64,000 nt of DNA, taken from contig NZ_JABMCQ010000006.1 of NCBI RefSeq assembly GCF_013179575.1, forward strand, positions 1 through 64,000. The letters are read 5' to 3'. The stretch's first letter is position 1; every line of letters starts with the position of its first letter. The translations under genes were made by a program, and so were the position numbers. Positions 15,785-25,535 of the stretch are shown here, piece after piece. This DNA comes from Sphingobacterium shayense. GTDB lineage: Bacteria; Bacteroidota; Bacteroidia; Sphingobacteriales; Sphingobacteriaceae. The notes below the pieces were generated by a model, which saw only the letters and a list, made by a program, of their open reading frames with translations, had not been told where the DNA came from and made no database searches.

Positions 15785-17074
15785 TTACCCTTTCTTCTTT
15801 TTCATTTCTAAACGCGCTTTTTTACCCGCGCCTATGTTGTAAGTCTTAACATTGCTCGGCTTTTTTGGATGGAAGGCGGCACCGCGAGTATTATCGACTG
15901 TTTTTTGATCATCGCTATTTTTGCTGCTTTTTTTATTAGCATCGTAAATAACTACATTCTCTGGAAGGTCTAATTTTTGCATTTTCTCTCCCGTTTGCTG
16001 CTCAATGCGCTTGACCTCTGGTAACTCCAAATCAGTTGCAAGTGTAAACGCAAAAACTTCGTCTTCTGTGGTTTTTACGATATGTTTAATATACTGATTG
16101 GTATCGTCTGGCAACTCAAAGTGAAATATAAATGGAATATCGTTCAAATCGATCGTGTCCGCTTGCTCATTTGGAATAATTAGAATTCGGCAATCTGGCC
16201 GTTTTTTAAATGATTCTATATCATCAAAACCGAATGTTTCAAAAAATAACGGATTTAAAATTGATACTTCGTTGGGATGAGATTTAAATAGCGATTCGGC
16301 GAGTTTTTCTGCCGTCTGTCTTGTATTTACAAACAGTACAACTTTATCAAAAATATCTTGATCAGCAAGCAGGACATTTAAGAGGTTAATCTTCGTGGTA
16401 AAGTTGGGTACATGATAAATGATCTGTGGGTTGACATCGAGTTTACGATCCAAAGTTTCCTCAACTTCAATGGTGGTTGGTGCATTCATAAATACATCAA
16501 TCATTTGATGCAGTTTATCGTGATCAACAGTACTAAAAACAAGATGTTGACATTTCTGCGCGCTTTGCGCCAGTTCTCGTACCGTATTCATCATGCCTTG
16601 CTTGATGATCTCATCAGCGTCATCAACAATAAAAGTCTTAAGTTTGTTTAAGTTTAGTCCCAGCTTAAGATATACTGCGCGAGCACGGTTGGGAGTCGCT
16701 ACCACAATATCTATTCCGTCGACTAACGTTTCAATTTCCTCTTCCATACTGCCACCCGTACGCAAGCCAATGATGCTTAGGTGTTTGTTTTTACTGATAG
16801 TATAAAATTGATCTACAATTGCGTTGATTCGCTCTTGATCGGGGGCTAATACTAATATTTTCGGAGCTTCTGCCGGTTCGAATTTTAAACTGTTAAGCAC
16901 GCTAAGAACATAAGTCGTTGTTTTTCCTGCTCCTTCCGGTGCGATACCAATTATGTCATGGCCACCAAGAATTCTTGACATTGTCTTTAACTGAATTTCC
17001 TTAGCGGAAAGAAATCCCAACTCTTTAACTGATGCAGATAACCGTTTGTTTAACTTTAATTTTTCTAATGACAC
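15785..17074 (-). CDS. Degenerate DEAD-box RNA helicase-like protein
   Basis: 429 residues beginning with GTG. Two RecA-like domains in DEAD-box order: Walker A APEGAGKT (45-52), LAPDQERI in place of PTRELA, ATPNRAR (127-132), DDAD (151-154) in place of DEAD, STV (181-183) in place of SAT, and VLFVNTRQTAEKL at motif IV. Motif V is reduced to IIPNEQADTIDL, and motif VI, normally HRIGRxGR with two arginine fingers, reads KHIVKTTED with no arginine. The basic C-terminal tail (ending KKARLEMKKKKG) is typical of RNA-binding tails. It probably binds ATP and RNA, but hydrolysis and unwinding are doubtful; an RNA chaperone or ribosome-associated role is possible. Confidence 0.8.
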   Translation of the reverse strand: MSLEKLKLNKRLSASVKELGFLSAKEIQLKTMSRILGGHDIIGIAPEGAGKTTTYVLSVLNSLKFEPAEAPKILVLAPDQERINAIVDQFYTISKNKHLSIIGLRTGGSMEEEIETLVDGIDIVVATPNRARAVYLKLGLNLNKLKTFIVDDADEIIKQGMMNTVRELAQSAQKCQHLVFSTVDHDKLHQMIDVFMNAPTTIEVEETLDRKLDVNPQIIYHVPNFTTKINLLNVLLADQDIFDKVVLFVNTRQTAEKLAESLFKSHPNEVSILNPLFFETFGFDDIESFKKRPDCRILIIPNEQADTIDLNDIPFIFHFELPDDTNQYIKHIVKTTEDEVFAFTLATDLELPEVKRIEQQTGEKMQKLDLPENVVIYDANKKSSKNSDDQKTVDNTRGAAFHPKKPSNVKTYNIGAGKKARLEMKKKKG

Positions 17075-17223
17075 GCCTTGTATAGTTTAATTCGAACAGC
17101 AAAGTTAGCTAAAATACTTGGTCTTACATGCTGATAGAAATAACTAAGGTGATGAATGTATCTTAAAGGACGTTCAGGATATTTTTGAATGCATTTCAAG
17201 TAATACATTGAAAAGTTATTTTT

Positions 17224-17261
17224 TTAAAAAGAAGGACCATGACTCTACAATAAGAGTCATG
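17224..17261 (-). terminator. Terminator of the double SusCD operon
   Basis: Stem CATGACTCT (17238-17246) / AGAGTCATG (17253-17261), six-base loop, followed on the minus strand by a pyrimidine-rich stretch with TTTTT. It lies ~105 bp after the last operon gene and ahead of the DEAD-box gene. Confidence 0.7.
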
Positions 17262-17367
17262 AATCCTAAAGATAGGCTACGCTAAACTACAAAATAAAAC
17301 TCAACCTATTAACTGTTACGCCTTGGCCGCGTGCTGATAAACGGCTCAATAGGATACAAGTCGCATC

Positions 17368-18402
17368 CTACCGAGGTAATTTCAACATTCGAAATTCAGA
17401 CATTTGAAAGCTTCCGCTGGATTTTCTGGATATAATGTGGATTCGGTAATACGCATACGCTGTGGTATTATTGTATGAAAATATACGGGTTTGTTTACGT
17501 TCCGTAAAATTCTCATCAGTCCGGGTATCGAGGACCACCCATTGCTCACCGTCTTGTGACCCCAATATTTCCCAACTCTTCGGATCCCTACCGTCGTCGT
17601 CATTACCGGAAGTCATCGAATAGCCGTTGACAACTTGTGGCTGAAAATAATCGAACTGCCAGTAAAAATATTCTTCCTTTACATCTCCTACATAAACCTT
17701 GGTATTGATGTCGTTGTCGATAAGTTTTAATGACCCTTCGCCCGCATCTCGTCCAGAACCGTTTTCGCGTGATATCGAGAACTCATTATTTAATACGGTC
17801 AAATCTTCAACAATCCCTAAGTTTGCAAGAAGCATTTCTAAAGTAACTTCTGAACCTTTGGGCGTTGTTAGGGTTACGAAGACTGTTTTGAATTCTCCTT
17901 CAGGAATCGAGATGTCCATTGTCTCTTTTTCGGAAAGCATATTATAGGTTGTTTCGTTCACCTTTTCTAACCACTGCATCCGTTGGACGGTCATCGGTGT
18001 CTCATAACCCATCTGCAGATTACCGTTTGACGGGTTTGCAACAAGTTTTACCAGATCTTCTGGTAAAATTTCGACGGTCTCTTCACGCTGTGCCCAGTAC
18101 CCCTCTTCATTAAGAGCGATCATTTTTACATTAAATGTGCCTGTTTTTAAAAACGTATGGATAGGCGAAGCTTCTGACGAGGTGCTATCATCGTCAAATG
18201 ACCACCGCGCGTCAACATAGTTTTTAGAGCTATTTGTAAACTTGATCGTGAAGGGATCTTTTGGGTCGGCTACAAGATAGCTGAAAGACGCCGTAGGTTT
18301 GGCCAGCAGGCCTTCATTATCGACAATAGGATCGTCCTTATCGGTACAGGAAATCATACCGAGTAGCAGAAAGCTTATTATAAAAAGATATTTTATATTC
18401 AT
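17368..18402 (-). CDS. PKD and F5/8 (discoidin) domain lipoprotein
   Basis: 344 residues. Lipobox MISCT (Cys at about 19). A PKD domain spans about 35-115 (TASFSYLVADPKDPFTIKFT, then ARWSFDDDSTSSEASPIHTF and GTFNVKMIALNEEG). A region about 115-200 is unassigned. An F5/8 type C-like domain fills about 205-344 (EGSLKLIDNDINTKV, SMTSGNDDDGRDPKSWEILG, then SQDGEQW and YYRIHIISRKSSGSFQMSEF). Both domains are carbohydrate- or surface-binding modules; no catalytic domain is seen. Last gene of the operon, 24 bp after its neighbour. Its C-terminal domain is homologous to those of two other proteins in the same operon. Confidence 0.87.
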   Translation of the reverse strand: MNIKYLFIISFLLLGMISCTDKDDPIVDNEGLLAKPTASFSYLVADPKDPFTIKFTNSSKNYVDARWSFDDDSTSSEASPIHTFLKTGTFNVKMIALNEEGYWAQREETVEILPEDLVKLVANPSNGNLQMGYETPMTVQRMQWLEKVNETTYNMLSEKETMDISIPEGEFKTVFVTLTTPKGSEVTLEMLLANLGIVEDLTVLNNEFSISRENGSGRDAGEGSLKLIDNDINTKVYVGDVKEEYFYWQFDYFQPQVVNGYSMTSGNDDDGRDPKSWEILGSQDGEQWVVLDTRTDENFTERKQTRIFSYNNTTAYAYYRIHIISRKSSGSFQMSEFRMLKLPR

Positions 18403-18426
18403 AATTTGTTCTTTTTAGGTTATGTC

Positions 18427-19800
18427 TTAGTGTACTTTTATCATTCGCCACTCTGTCATTTGGAAAAGATTTGTACCGCCTACAATTGAGGTTATCTTTA
18501 ACCGATAGTGGGTATACGCTACAGGATAACTTACATTGAAACGTCTGGTCATTAGGCGGTTTTCAAAAACTTCATTTTGTCGACTATCCACTGTCGTCCA
18601 TGTTACACCATCATTTGAGCCTAGTAATTCCCAGGCTTTTGGATCTCGTTGGTTTGCGTCATTTCCAGAGGTAAACGTATAGGCGCCAATTTTTTGGCCT
18701 TCTTCATATACAAGATTAATCTCTAGATCTCCTGTGAAATCGGGCTGTAAAAATTTTGTTGTATAATTGTTGTCGATTAGTTTTTTAGATCCCTCGTTAG
18801 CATCTGGGCCTCCGCCATTATCTCTATTTACGGAGAATACACCAAGGTTTGTAACATCCTCTTCCAGTATGTTGTTACAATCTATAAGGATAGTCGTCGA
18901 GCGTTTTTCGGGGTTAACAAGATGCAGGGTCGGATCTTCTAAGGTAATGACAATCGCTAAATGTTTGCCTTCACTTTCGTTGATTGTATTCCATGGTACG
19001 TCGACAGCAAATGTAGCTTCACTTGCGTTACTGGTAAAATTTAGTTTCGAGCTGACGGTGAATTGATCCGATTTAAGTGCAATTGTATTCGCAGGTAGAA
19101 GTCCTTGGTTTACCATCGTGGTGATGGTATCTGCGTTCGTCTGGATACCCACTGAAAACGCGTTTCCAGGGAAACTCGCTAAGCTAGCGGTAAGAGGGAT
19201 GGTGATTCCTCCAGAAGTACTAGTATAGTTTTGCCGATCACGTACCTCTACGATATTCCCGCCGGTTTGTAACGATATATAGTGTATATCTTCGTCCGTG
19301 AGGAGCTCGCTAGTATTAAAGAGAATTACCCCAGTGTCGTTATCTTTATCTACCTGATTATCTTTAGTAGCGTTGTCCAGAGTGTAACCGATGGCGATTT
19401 TTTTTCCAAAATACCTCTCGACCTCAGTTCGGGATATTGTTATCTTGAAAACCGCTGCATCGGACCCGTAGCTTACTTTGGCAACATTGTCAATCTGGAT
19501 GGCCGCTGCAGATATCGCAACCGCATCTTTTAGCGTACCGTCTTTAATTTGTGTTTCTACGGCCTCTTGATTTATGCGTAGAGCAATCTCGAACGCGCTG
19601 GCAGATGGACCGCTTAAAGTCAGACCAACCGTTGCAGTTATTGATTCGTTAGTCTTCGCGATATTTTTCGTGTTTGTACTAGCGGAAACCAACACAGGGG
19701 CGCCGCCAGCCGCGCTAAAATCTTCTAAACTGGATTCCTGACACGCGACGGCCGTGCAAATTAGCAGGAAGGTAAAGCCTATTTGTCTTATTGTTTTCAT
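18427..19800 (-). CDS. DUF1735-like and F5/8 (discoidin) domain lipoprotein
   Basis: 457 residues. Lipobox VACQE (Cys at about 20). Two tandem DUF1735/BT_3987-type domains fill about 35-175 and 180-305; each has an ITATVGLTLSG- or ITIPLTASL-like strand, a segment around SAFEIALRINQE or NAFSVGIQTNAD, and a KKIAIGYTLDN- or KHLAIVITLED-type end. They are followed by an F5/8-like domain at about 315-457 (GGPDANEGSKKLIDNNYTT, FTSGNDANQRDPKAWELLGS). DUF1735 proteins are usually surface glycan-binding accessories of SusCD loci. 10 bp from its upstream neighbour. Confidence 0.85.
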   Translation of the reverse strand: MKTIRQIGFTFLLICTAVACQESSLEDFSAAGGAPVLVSASTNTKNIAKTNESITATVGLTLSGPSASAFEIALRINQEAVETQIKDGTLKDAVAISAAAIQIDNVAKVSYGSDAAVFKITISRTEVERYFGKKIAIGYTLDNATKDNQVDKDNDTGVILFNTSELLTDEDIHYISLQTGGNIVEVRDRQNYTSTSGGITIPLTASLASFPGNAFSVGIQTNADTITTMVNQGLLPANTIALKSDQFTVSSKLNFTSNASEATFAVDVPWNTINESEGKHLAIVITLEDPTLHLVNPEKRSTTILIDCNNILEEDVTNLGVFSVNRDNGGGPDANEGSKKLIDNNYTTKFLQPDFTGDLEINLVYEEGQKIGAYTFTSGNDANQRDPKAWELLGSNDGVTWTTVDSRQNEVFENRLMTRRFNVSYPVAYTHYRLKITSIVGGTNLFQMTEWRMIKVH

Positions 19801-19810
19801 CTTTTTCGAA

Positions 19811-21547
19811 TTACTTATCTAACCATACGCGTCCATCCAATTGCCAGTTCATTTGTCGAGGAACTTTTAGCCAGCTGATAATTTGAGCGGGCACATCGAA
19901 CGTTCGTGGTACAAGCTGTCCAAGTTCGTCCGTAGAGGGGGTACATATGTAGTCGTTTAATAAAGTAGTAGGATAACCAGCATCGCCTAATTTCAGATTT
20001 GCGCCAAATGGCCCCTCGTCAAACACCATGCCTTCGGAATTTGCGCCCATCATAGGCCAATACCCAGCAAGGTAGTCGAAGTAAGGGTGGTTCGGATCTA
20101 CACCAACTTCACAGCTATACTGTTGTACCATATCTTCAGGCATGGCTATCTTCCAAATTTTTACGTCTGCTAGATATGCATCTGATCGCCAGCTCTCGCG
20201 AGTTGGCAAAAAACCGATACGTAACGGCCAATCTGAATTCATATTACCCCAACCAGTGATATTGCCCTCCCTGTTGAATTCGCCATTAGTATAGAGCCTT
20301 ACATAACGTTGACCTTCGCGTTGTAAACCGACAACAGTGATTGTATTCCAGGTAGCGTCGTTTAAGCGTTGATGTTCATCGGCTTTAACTTCACCATAGC
20401 CCGTATCGCCACGCCCGTTAAAAACCCAGAAGTTATCAGAGAGGTGAATTACCCAACCATACATCATTTCGCGATCCCACCCACCTTGCCATGTCTCCCG
20501 TTTCCCGATCACCGAGGGATGGCTAAATCGGTAATTATTATTGGATCCGCGATTTTTTTTGACCTTGATCTCAATAGTAAAATCCTCGTTGCCCAGATTA
20601 AACAATTCATTTTCGGCCGTTTGTAACTCTGCATATTTAGTGTCATTAAAGCGCATGAATTCACCTGAAAATTTGTTGCCGATATAGGGCTTTCCGATAA
20701 ATTTGGAACTATAGTTCGGAGAGTACATGATCGTAAAGGTATTTAAAGCGGGTTCGCTGAATATGGTGTTATCATTCTCTGCGTCTGGAATGTCGAAATC
20801 CCCGCCTTGGCTGGAGGTAATAATAACGAGCCATTTTTCCTGATTAATATTCTTGCGCTGCTTGAGCGATTCTAATATGTCACCGACCTGAGCATCAAAA
20901 TCATTAATCGCGTCGCTATATAGATCGTATGAAAGATCATATCCGCTAGCTAGTCCTGCCTGTTGCACGTCCCTAAAATGGGCCGTAATCATGGTGCAAT
21001 CGTCTGCTTGCAGCGCAGTTATTACTTTATCTTTGACATCTTCATCGCCAGCGGCGAGTTTTGTTTGGACGTCTTTATTATAGTTATCCAGAAACTGCGG
21101 GTCAGCGCTAATCAGTTCTAATTTTGAGTCGCTATTGAAATTGCTGATCCTGGAGAAAATAGAAGGATATAGATCAAGTTTGTTATTTGAAAAGTTATTA
21201 TCGATTACGCCATGCTTACCGGGGTCCACGCCGGTTAAAATATTAGTCCAATTGGCTGCAATCCCTTGCGCAGCTTCTTCGCTCAAAGATGTCCAACTAT
21301 GGATAGAGTTTGGCAATAACTGCGTTAAGATTGGCGTTTTTGCATCACGCACGGATTGACCACGAGCACCGTCCACAATCAACAGCAGTACTTTAGGTTG
21401 ACCATATGTGATATCAACTTCCTCTTCGTTGTCTTCGGTTGTCGGAATCATTTTGTTAAATTCCTCATTACAGCCATTAAAAATACTTAAGGCAACTAAG
21501 GATAGTACCAAAAGCTTTATCGGGTTTATATTGTTTTTCTTACTCAT
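19811..21547 (-). CDS. DUF4983-type lipoprotein: inactive-looking alkaline-phosphatase fold plus LamG domain
   Basis: 578 residues. Lipobox FNGCN (Cys26). Residues about 50-290 follow a type I phosphodiesterase/alkaline phosphatase pattern: PKVLLLIVDGARGQS with Asp59, TPILTQLLP, and NWTNILTGVDPGKHGVIDN. The later metal sites look lost: the expected GH of DxxGHxxG reads GL (AGLASG), and the expected SDHGG reads SSQGG (244-248). Residues about 320-500 form a LamG/concanavalin-like domain (FTIEIKVKKNRG, GWVIHLSDNFWVFNG, LRIGFLPTRESW). The protein is probably a glycan-binding surface protein built on a dead enzyme. 9 bp from its upstream neighbour. Confidence 0.8.
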   Translation of the reverse strand: MSKKNNINPIKLLVLSLVALSIFNGCNEEFNKMIPTTEDNEEEVDITYGQPKVLLLIVDGARGQSVRDAKTPILTQLLPNSIHSWTSLSEEAAQGIAANWTNILTGVDPGKHGVIDNNFSNNKLDLYPSIFSRISNFNSDSKLELISADPQFLDNYNKDVQTKLAAGDEDVKDKVITALQADDCTMITAHFRDVQQAGLASGYDLSYDLYSDAINDFDAQVGDILESLKQRKNINQEKWLVIITSSQGGDFDIPDAENDNTIFSEPALNTFTIMYSPNYSSKFIGKPYIGNKFSGEFMRFNDTKYAELQTAENELFNLGNEDFTIEIKVKKNRGSNNNYRFSHPSVIGKRETWQGGWDREMMYGWVIHLSDNFWVFNGRGDTGYGEVKADEHQRLNDATWNTITVVGLQREGQRYVRLYTNGEFNREGNITGWGNMNSDWPLRIGFLPTRESWRSDAYLADVKIWKIAMPEDMVQQYSCEVGVDPNHPYFDYLAGYWPMMGANSEGMVFDEGPFGANLKLGDAGYPTTLLNDYICTPSTDELGQLVPRTFDVPAQIISWLKVPRQMNWQLDGRVWLDK

Positions 21548-21556
21548 GACCTTTGC

Positions 21557-23173
21557 TTATTCAATTGTTACTCTAATTAGGTTGGAAACATCTTGATTAT
21601 CGAATTTGATAAAGTTTCCCATCAGCAGCAGGGCACGCTTACCATCTTCGGAAGTTGTTTCCTCGATTCTTGTTAATACGCCATCAAATTGTCCTGTAGC
21701 ATTTAGGTTAGATGCAGCGAGTCTACCGTCAGGATTTAAAATCATAAATCGGTTTCTCGTAATTCCATCGTAGCTCAGGAAATTTCCCGAAACCACGATT
21801 AGCCCATCATTTAGCTGCTTGGCATAATTTGGGAATCCGCCGATAAAAGTCCTAGCCTTGAAGCTTTCATCCAGCGTTCCATCCAAATTCAATAGAGCCA
21901 TATACTGGGCCTGTTTGCCATTATAAGTTTTAAATGCCCCTAGGACGATATATTTCTGAGTTTGTTCGTTATAGGTTACATTTGAAATGGTGTAATCGGC
22001 ACCGGATCCACCCGCGTTAAACGTAGCATCAACGGTTCCGTCGGCGTTTAATCGTGTAATATAACCTGTCGTTGCTTCATCGAAGCGGGTGAATGACCCG
22101 AAGACAACAATTTTTCCTTTCGCTGAACCGGACTCATGACGTATAGTCTCAATATTGCCATTACCACCGCTAAATGGAGTATTACCATTAAACCGGAAGG
22201 TTTTATCCAAGGTGCCATCGAGATTTAGACGCGCAACGTGGCGAATTTCTACACTATCTAATATGACGGAATCTCTGGTTTCACGTTGATTAGGCTGATC
22301 GTAACGGCGACTGACATAGTAGCGAAAATTGCCCGTAGCGATCACTTTATCCTCGTCCGCATAGAGTTTCGAAACAGCAGAATTAAATCCACCGTTGAAT
22401 TTTGGAACATATTTGGTCGTGTCGGCCTGGTCCGGTCTTCTGAATGGTTTAACACCGATCGAGTCAAGTCCACCAGTTAGATGAAGGCTTGTAATATTGG
22501 AGATGCTCTCATTTTTTTTATCGTAACCCGAAAATGCACCGGCAATATAATAACGATCGTTGATTTGAATGATACTGTTTAGAGAACCATTCGCGCCCAG
22601 ACCAGTTCTCCAGCTAACATCATATACGCCATTAGAGAATGTCCTTACTAAGCGATTGATTGGTCGTACTAAACCTCTTCGGTTATAGTCCGTGAAGCTG
22701 CCTACGAATATCACTTTTCCGTCACCGAGCACAAAGCGACTGTTGACCCAGTTGTTAGCACCTTGTTTAGCCTCCCAAGTGGGGTCAATCTTCACTTTTC
22801 CTTCTACGTCAAATTCGGGTCCAAATACGACGATATCATCAATGGTAATCGAAGTGACACCAGTACTTGCATATGCCGGGACTTTTACCTCTATCTCGCT
22901 ATCGGTGATATTGACTATCTCTGCTTGTTGACCATTAAACTTAAAAATAGCTTTATCACGGTATTCTGTTAAGCCTGATATTTTGAGTTTAACAAGCGCT
23001 CCCTCTGTTCCTGTTGCGGGTGTAGGGGGTTGCGAGCGATCAAAAACGACAGACAAAGCCGGTTTACCCTCTTGGTAAGGTTCCGAGAAAAAAGTAGATT
23101 CCTTTGCGCAGCTACTGACAATAAGACAGAAGACCAATAGCGCAATTTTATATTTTCTTAATGCATTTTCCAT
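21557..23173 (-). CDS. DUF5008-type lipoprotein with TIG and delta-60 repeats
   Basis: 538 residues. Lipobox VSSCAK (Cys at about 22). An IPT/TIG-like domain covers about 40-130 (EGALVKLKISGLTEYRD, then EIVNITDSEIEVKVP). The remainder is a beta-propeller of delta-60 (DUF5122-like) repeats, seen as recurring GSFTDYNR, GAFSGYD, GNFRYY, GSFTRFDE, GAFKTYNG and GNFLSYDG, each followed by a LNLDGTLDKTF-like turn. Such proteins occur next to fasciclin and SusCD genes in Bacteroidota, and their ligand is unknown. Gaps are 5 bp upstream and 9 bp downstream. Confidence 0.85.
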   Translation of the reverse strand: MENALRKYKIALLVFCLIVSSCAKESTFFSEPYQEGKPALSVVFDRSQPPTPATGTEGALVKLKISGLTEYRDKAIFKFNGQQAEIVNITDSEIEVKVPAYASTGVTSITIDDIVVFGPEFDVEGKVKIDPTWEAKQGANNWVNSRFVLGDGKVIFVGSFTDYNRRGLVRPINRLVRTFSNGVYDVSWRTGLGANGSLNSIIQINDRYYIAGAFSGYDKKNESISNITSLHLTGGLDSIGVKPFRRPDQADTTKYVPKFNGGFNSAVSKLYADEDKVIATGNFRYYVSRRYDQPNQRETRDSVILDSVEIRHVARLNLDGTLDKTFRFNGNTPFSGGNGNIETIRHESGSAKGKIVVFGSFTRFDEATTGYITRLNADGTVDATFNAGGSGADYTISNVTYNEQTQKYIVLGAFKTYNGKQAQYMALLNLDGTLDESFKARTFIGGFPNYAKQLNDGLIVVSGNFLSYDGITRNRFMILNPDGRLAASNLNATGQFDGVLTRIEETTSEDGKRALLLMGNFIKFDNQDVSNLIRVTIE

Positions 23174-23178
23174 GATTG

Positions 23179-23922
23179 CTACCTTTTACTTTGAATAATA
23201 TCTGATGTTATCTGCCCGCTGCTGAAGCCAAACTGTGCATCTACGTAATTTAATACATGAACAACGCCGTTATTAGGTTGTATATCCGAGGAAGCCACAG
23301 GGATGGCGTTGAAGACTGTTGGTTGACCAAGGTCATATATATATGCAATATGTAGCTGCCGGTATCCCATGTACTTGAGTACAGAATTTCCATCGGAGCT
23401 AACTGCGTCATTATATTTTACACCAATATTAAAAACCGCATCGCCTTGAGAGCGATAATTTTGACCGCCATAAACGCTCATTAAATCATAATCAACCTGC
23501 GGATAATCGGCAAGTTTATTTTTGCCATTAAAAATATGGCGTTGAAGATAAAAACTCCATATTTCCGGATCGATGTCACTAAGCGTTTTAACTGTATCGA
23601 GTCCGAGAGAAAACAATGTCGAATTTAATCCTATCGTGTTTATATCTCCAATCAAACTTTTTATATCCTCGTCTCGAGGAGCAAAAAAAGTAAACTCCTC
23701 GCTTTTAAATTTTTCTTCCAATCCTGCCAGGCGGATAATTTGGGCGATTGTATCAAATTCACGAGGTTTGCTGTCCAGATATTCCATGATGGAACCGTCG
23801 AATTCAGCTGCCGCCCGCCCGCCGTCGGTATAATAATCGTCTTTGGAGCAGGAGGTAAGATAAACACAGCCCACACATACTAGTGTGATGAGTTTAAACA
23901 AAATACTTTTTAATGTTTCCAT
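23179..23922 (-). CDS. Fasciclin (FAS1) domain lipoprotein
   Basis: 247 residues. Lipobox LTSCSK (Cys at about 25). One FAS1 domain (about 40-235), starting FDGSIMEYLDSKPREFDTIA and containing FTFFAPRDEDIKSL, FYLQRHIFNG and NGVVHVLNYV, the typical FAS1 H1/H2-like boxes. FAS1 domains mediate adhesion and carbohydrate or protein binding in secreted proteins. It starts 3 bp after the SusD-like gene, mirroring the second FAS1 gene of the operon, which also follows a susD. No enzyme motif is seen. Confidence 0.9.
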   Translation of the reverse strand: METLKSILFKLITLVCVGCVYLTSCSKDDYYTDGGRAAAEFDGSIMEYLDSKPREFDTIAQIIRLAGLEEKFKSEEFTFFAPRDEDIKSLIGDINTIGLNSTLFSLGLDTVKTLSDIDPEIWSFYLQRHIFNGKNKLADYPQVDYDLMSVYGGQNYRSQGDAVFNIGVKYNDAVSSDGNSVLKYMGYRQLHIAYIYDLGQPTVFNAIPVASSDIQPNNGVVHVLNYVDAQFGFSSGQITSDIIQSKR

Positions 23923-23925
23923 ATA

Positions 23926-25512
23926 TTATCTGCCTGTAGTAGTCCAATATTCATTTAATATTACTTTCGGATTGTAGTTCCTTGCGCTGGCGTGTAGTGG
24001 CCACGTCCACGCACCACGATTGTATTGGTCGATATTCATTGGTGCCATCGTCCACGCGGCATTGAGTATACGACGTGTTCGGATTAAATCGAAATAACGG
24101 TGACCCTCACCAATAAGCTCCCGACATCGCTCTAAAAAGATAAAATTCTTCAATGCACCGCCACCTTCTCCACTGTAACTAGAGGCTTGTGCGCGGTTAC
24201 GAACAAGGTTAACTGCAGCAATAGCTTCCGAACTTCGATCAAGTTCTGCTAATGATTCTGCATAGAGCAAAATAGCATCAGCATAACGGAAAATAATAAT
24301 AGAGTTATCGGGATAACCATTTTCATTCCCTGAGGTATAAACGTTTCCACCGAATTTCTTCATTACAAATTGACCATCGTCAGAAAGTATATCTTCGAAC
24401 CACACGTCGCGCCTTTTGTCTGACTCGCCCATAGGGTAAATCTTCTCCATATAAATAGAGCTAAAATACGCCGGACTAATAGATTTGTCGTGACGAGGGA
24501 ATAAGTACGGCCATCTTAAAAAGTGACTCCAGAATTGATAGTGATTGCGAACGTCGAAATCGTCCAAAGTCTCGGGAAAGAGTGTCGCATCGCCATAGTT
24601 CACGCTCCTATAGAATTCGAATAGCGATTCTTCGGTGCGCCCTTTAGAAACCTGAGCCCAGGAGTCTTCAGTCATTTCGTATAATCTATGAGCTTTGCTA
24701 TCGATTAATTCTTTACCTAACTCCGCAACCTTAGTATGATAGTTTTTGCTATTTGCGCGATCAAAGGATGCGTTCCAAGCGTTCATATGCATTAATAAAG
24801 CCGCAATCGCTCCTCGCGCTGGGCGTGCACCGCGTTCAGCGGGATCACTTAAGGTCCAAGTTATTTTGTCTTTTTCCGGTTCGAGGTCGGCAATACATTT
24901 GTTTATAACAGAAATCATATCCTCGCGCGCGAGTGATTCCGAGAAATAGGGTTCTGTATAGTATACCACGTCACCGTACAGACGAACCATCCAAAAGTAA
25001 GTGAAACTGCGCATAAACTTCGCCTCAGCGACGTATCGATCTTTATCCGTTCCGTCTACACCGGGGATACCTTCTTCTAATTTGGCTAGTAAAATGTTTA
25101 GACTCTGGATAACCTGGTAATAGCCATCCCATTTGGTAATATTCTCTAATTTATAATCTTCAAAAACGGGACTATAAATAGCGCTTAATAAGTCATTGTT
25201 CCCTAATACTTCCACGACCCGACGCTCAGCGGGGTCGATAGGCCGAGTGCGGAAATCCCCGGATTGCGGCGAAGCAAGGATTTCGCCTGAACGAGCTTCG
25301 CCCGTGGCACCCATAACCCAGCTTTCCTGAATCTTCGAAAAGAATTTTGCGTAGACAAAAGCAAGGTTAGATTCTACATCCGCTTTGGAAAGGTAGAAAT
25401 TATTTCCCGTCAGTCGGTCGATAGGATCTATTGTAAGGTATTTCTGACAGCTGGTAGCCATCAATATAAATGTGGTAATCACAAGCTTGGCGAGATTTCT
25501 ATAGTTCTTCAT
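23926..25512 (-). CDS. SusD/RagB-like outer-membrane nutrient-binding lipoprotein (pair 1)
   Basis: About 528 residues. An in-frame Met six codons upstream (25530) is the alternative start; this one gives a compact signal with lipobox MATSCQ. The SusD fold is recognisable from NLAFVYAKFF, YVAEAKFMRSFTYFWMVRLY, the middle helices and the C-terminal RNRAQASSYSGEGG then FIFLERCRELIGEGHRYFDL. It forms the lid on its SusC partner, whose gene ends just upstream. SusD proteins bind oligosaccharides or other ligands at the cell surface. No specificity can be read from the sequence. Confidence 0.95.
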   Translation of the reverse strand: MKNYRNLAKLVITTFILMATSCQKYLTIDPIDRLTGNNFYLSKADVESNLAFVYAKFFSKIQESWVMGATGEARSGEILASPQSGDFRTRPIDPAERRVVEVLGNNDLLSAIYSPVFEDYKLENITKWDGYYQVIQSLNILLAKLEEGIPGVDGTDKDRYVAEAKFMRSFTYFWMVRLYGDVVYYTEPYFSESLAREDMISVINKCIADLEPEKDKITWTLSDPAERGARPARGAIAALLMHMNAWNASFDRANSKNYHTKVAELGKELIDSKAHRLYEMTEDSWAQVSKGRTEESLFEFYRSVNYGDATLFPETLDDFDVRNHYQFWSHFLRWPYLFPRHDKSISPAYFSSIYMEKIYPMGESDKRRDVWFEDILSDDGQFVMKKFGGNVYTSGNENGYPDNSIIIFRYADAILLYAESLAELDRSSEAIAAVNLVRNRAQASSYSGEGGGALKNFIFLERCRELIGEGHRYFDLIRTRRILNAAWTMAPMNIDQYNRGAWTWPLHASARNYNPKVILNEYWTTTGR

Positions 25513-25535
25513 AAAATGCTGCTGATTCATGGTGA

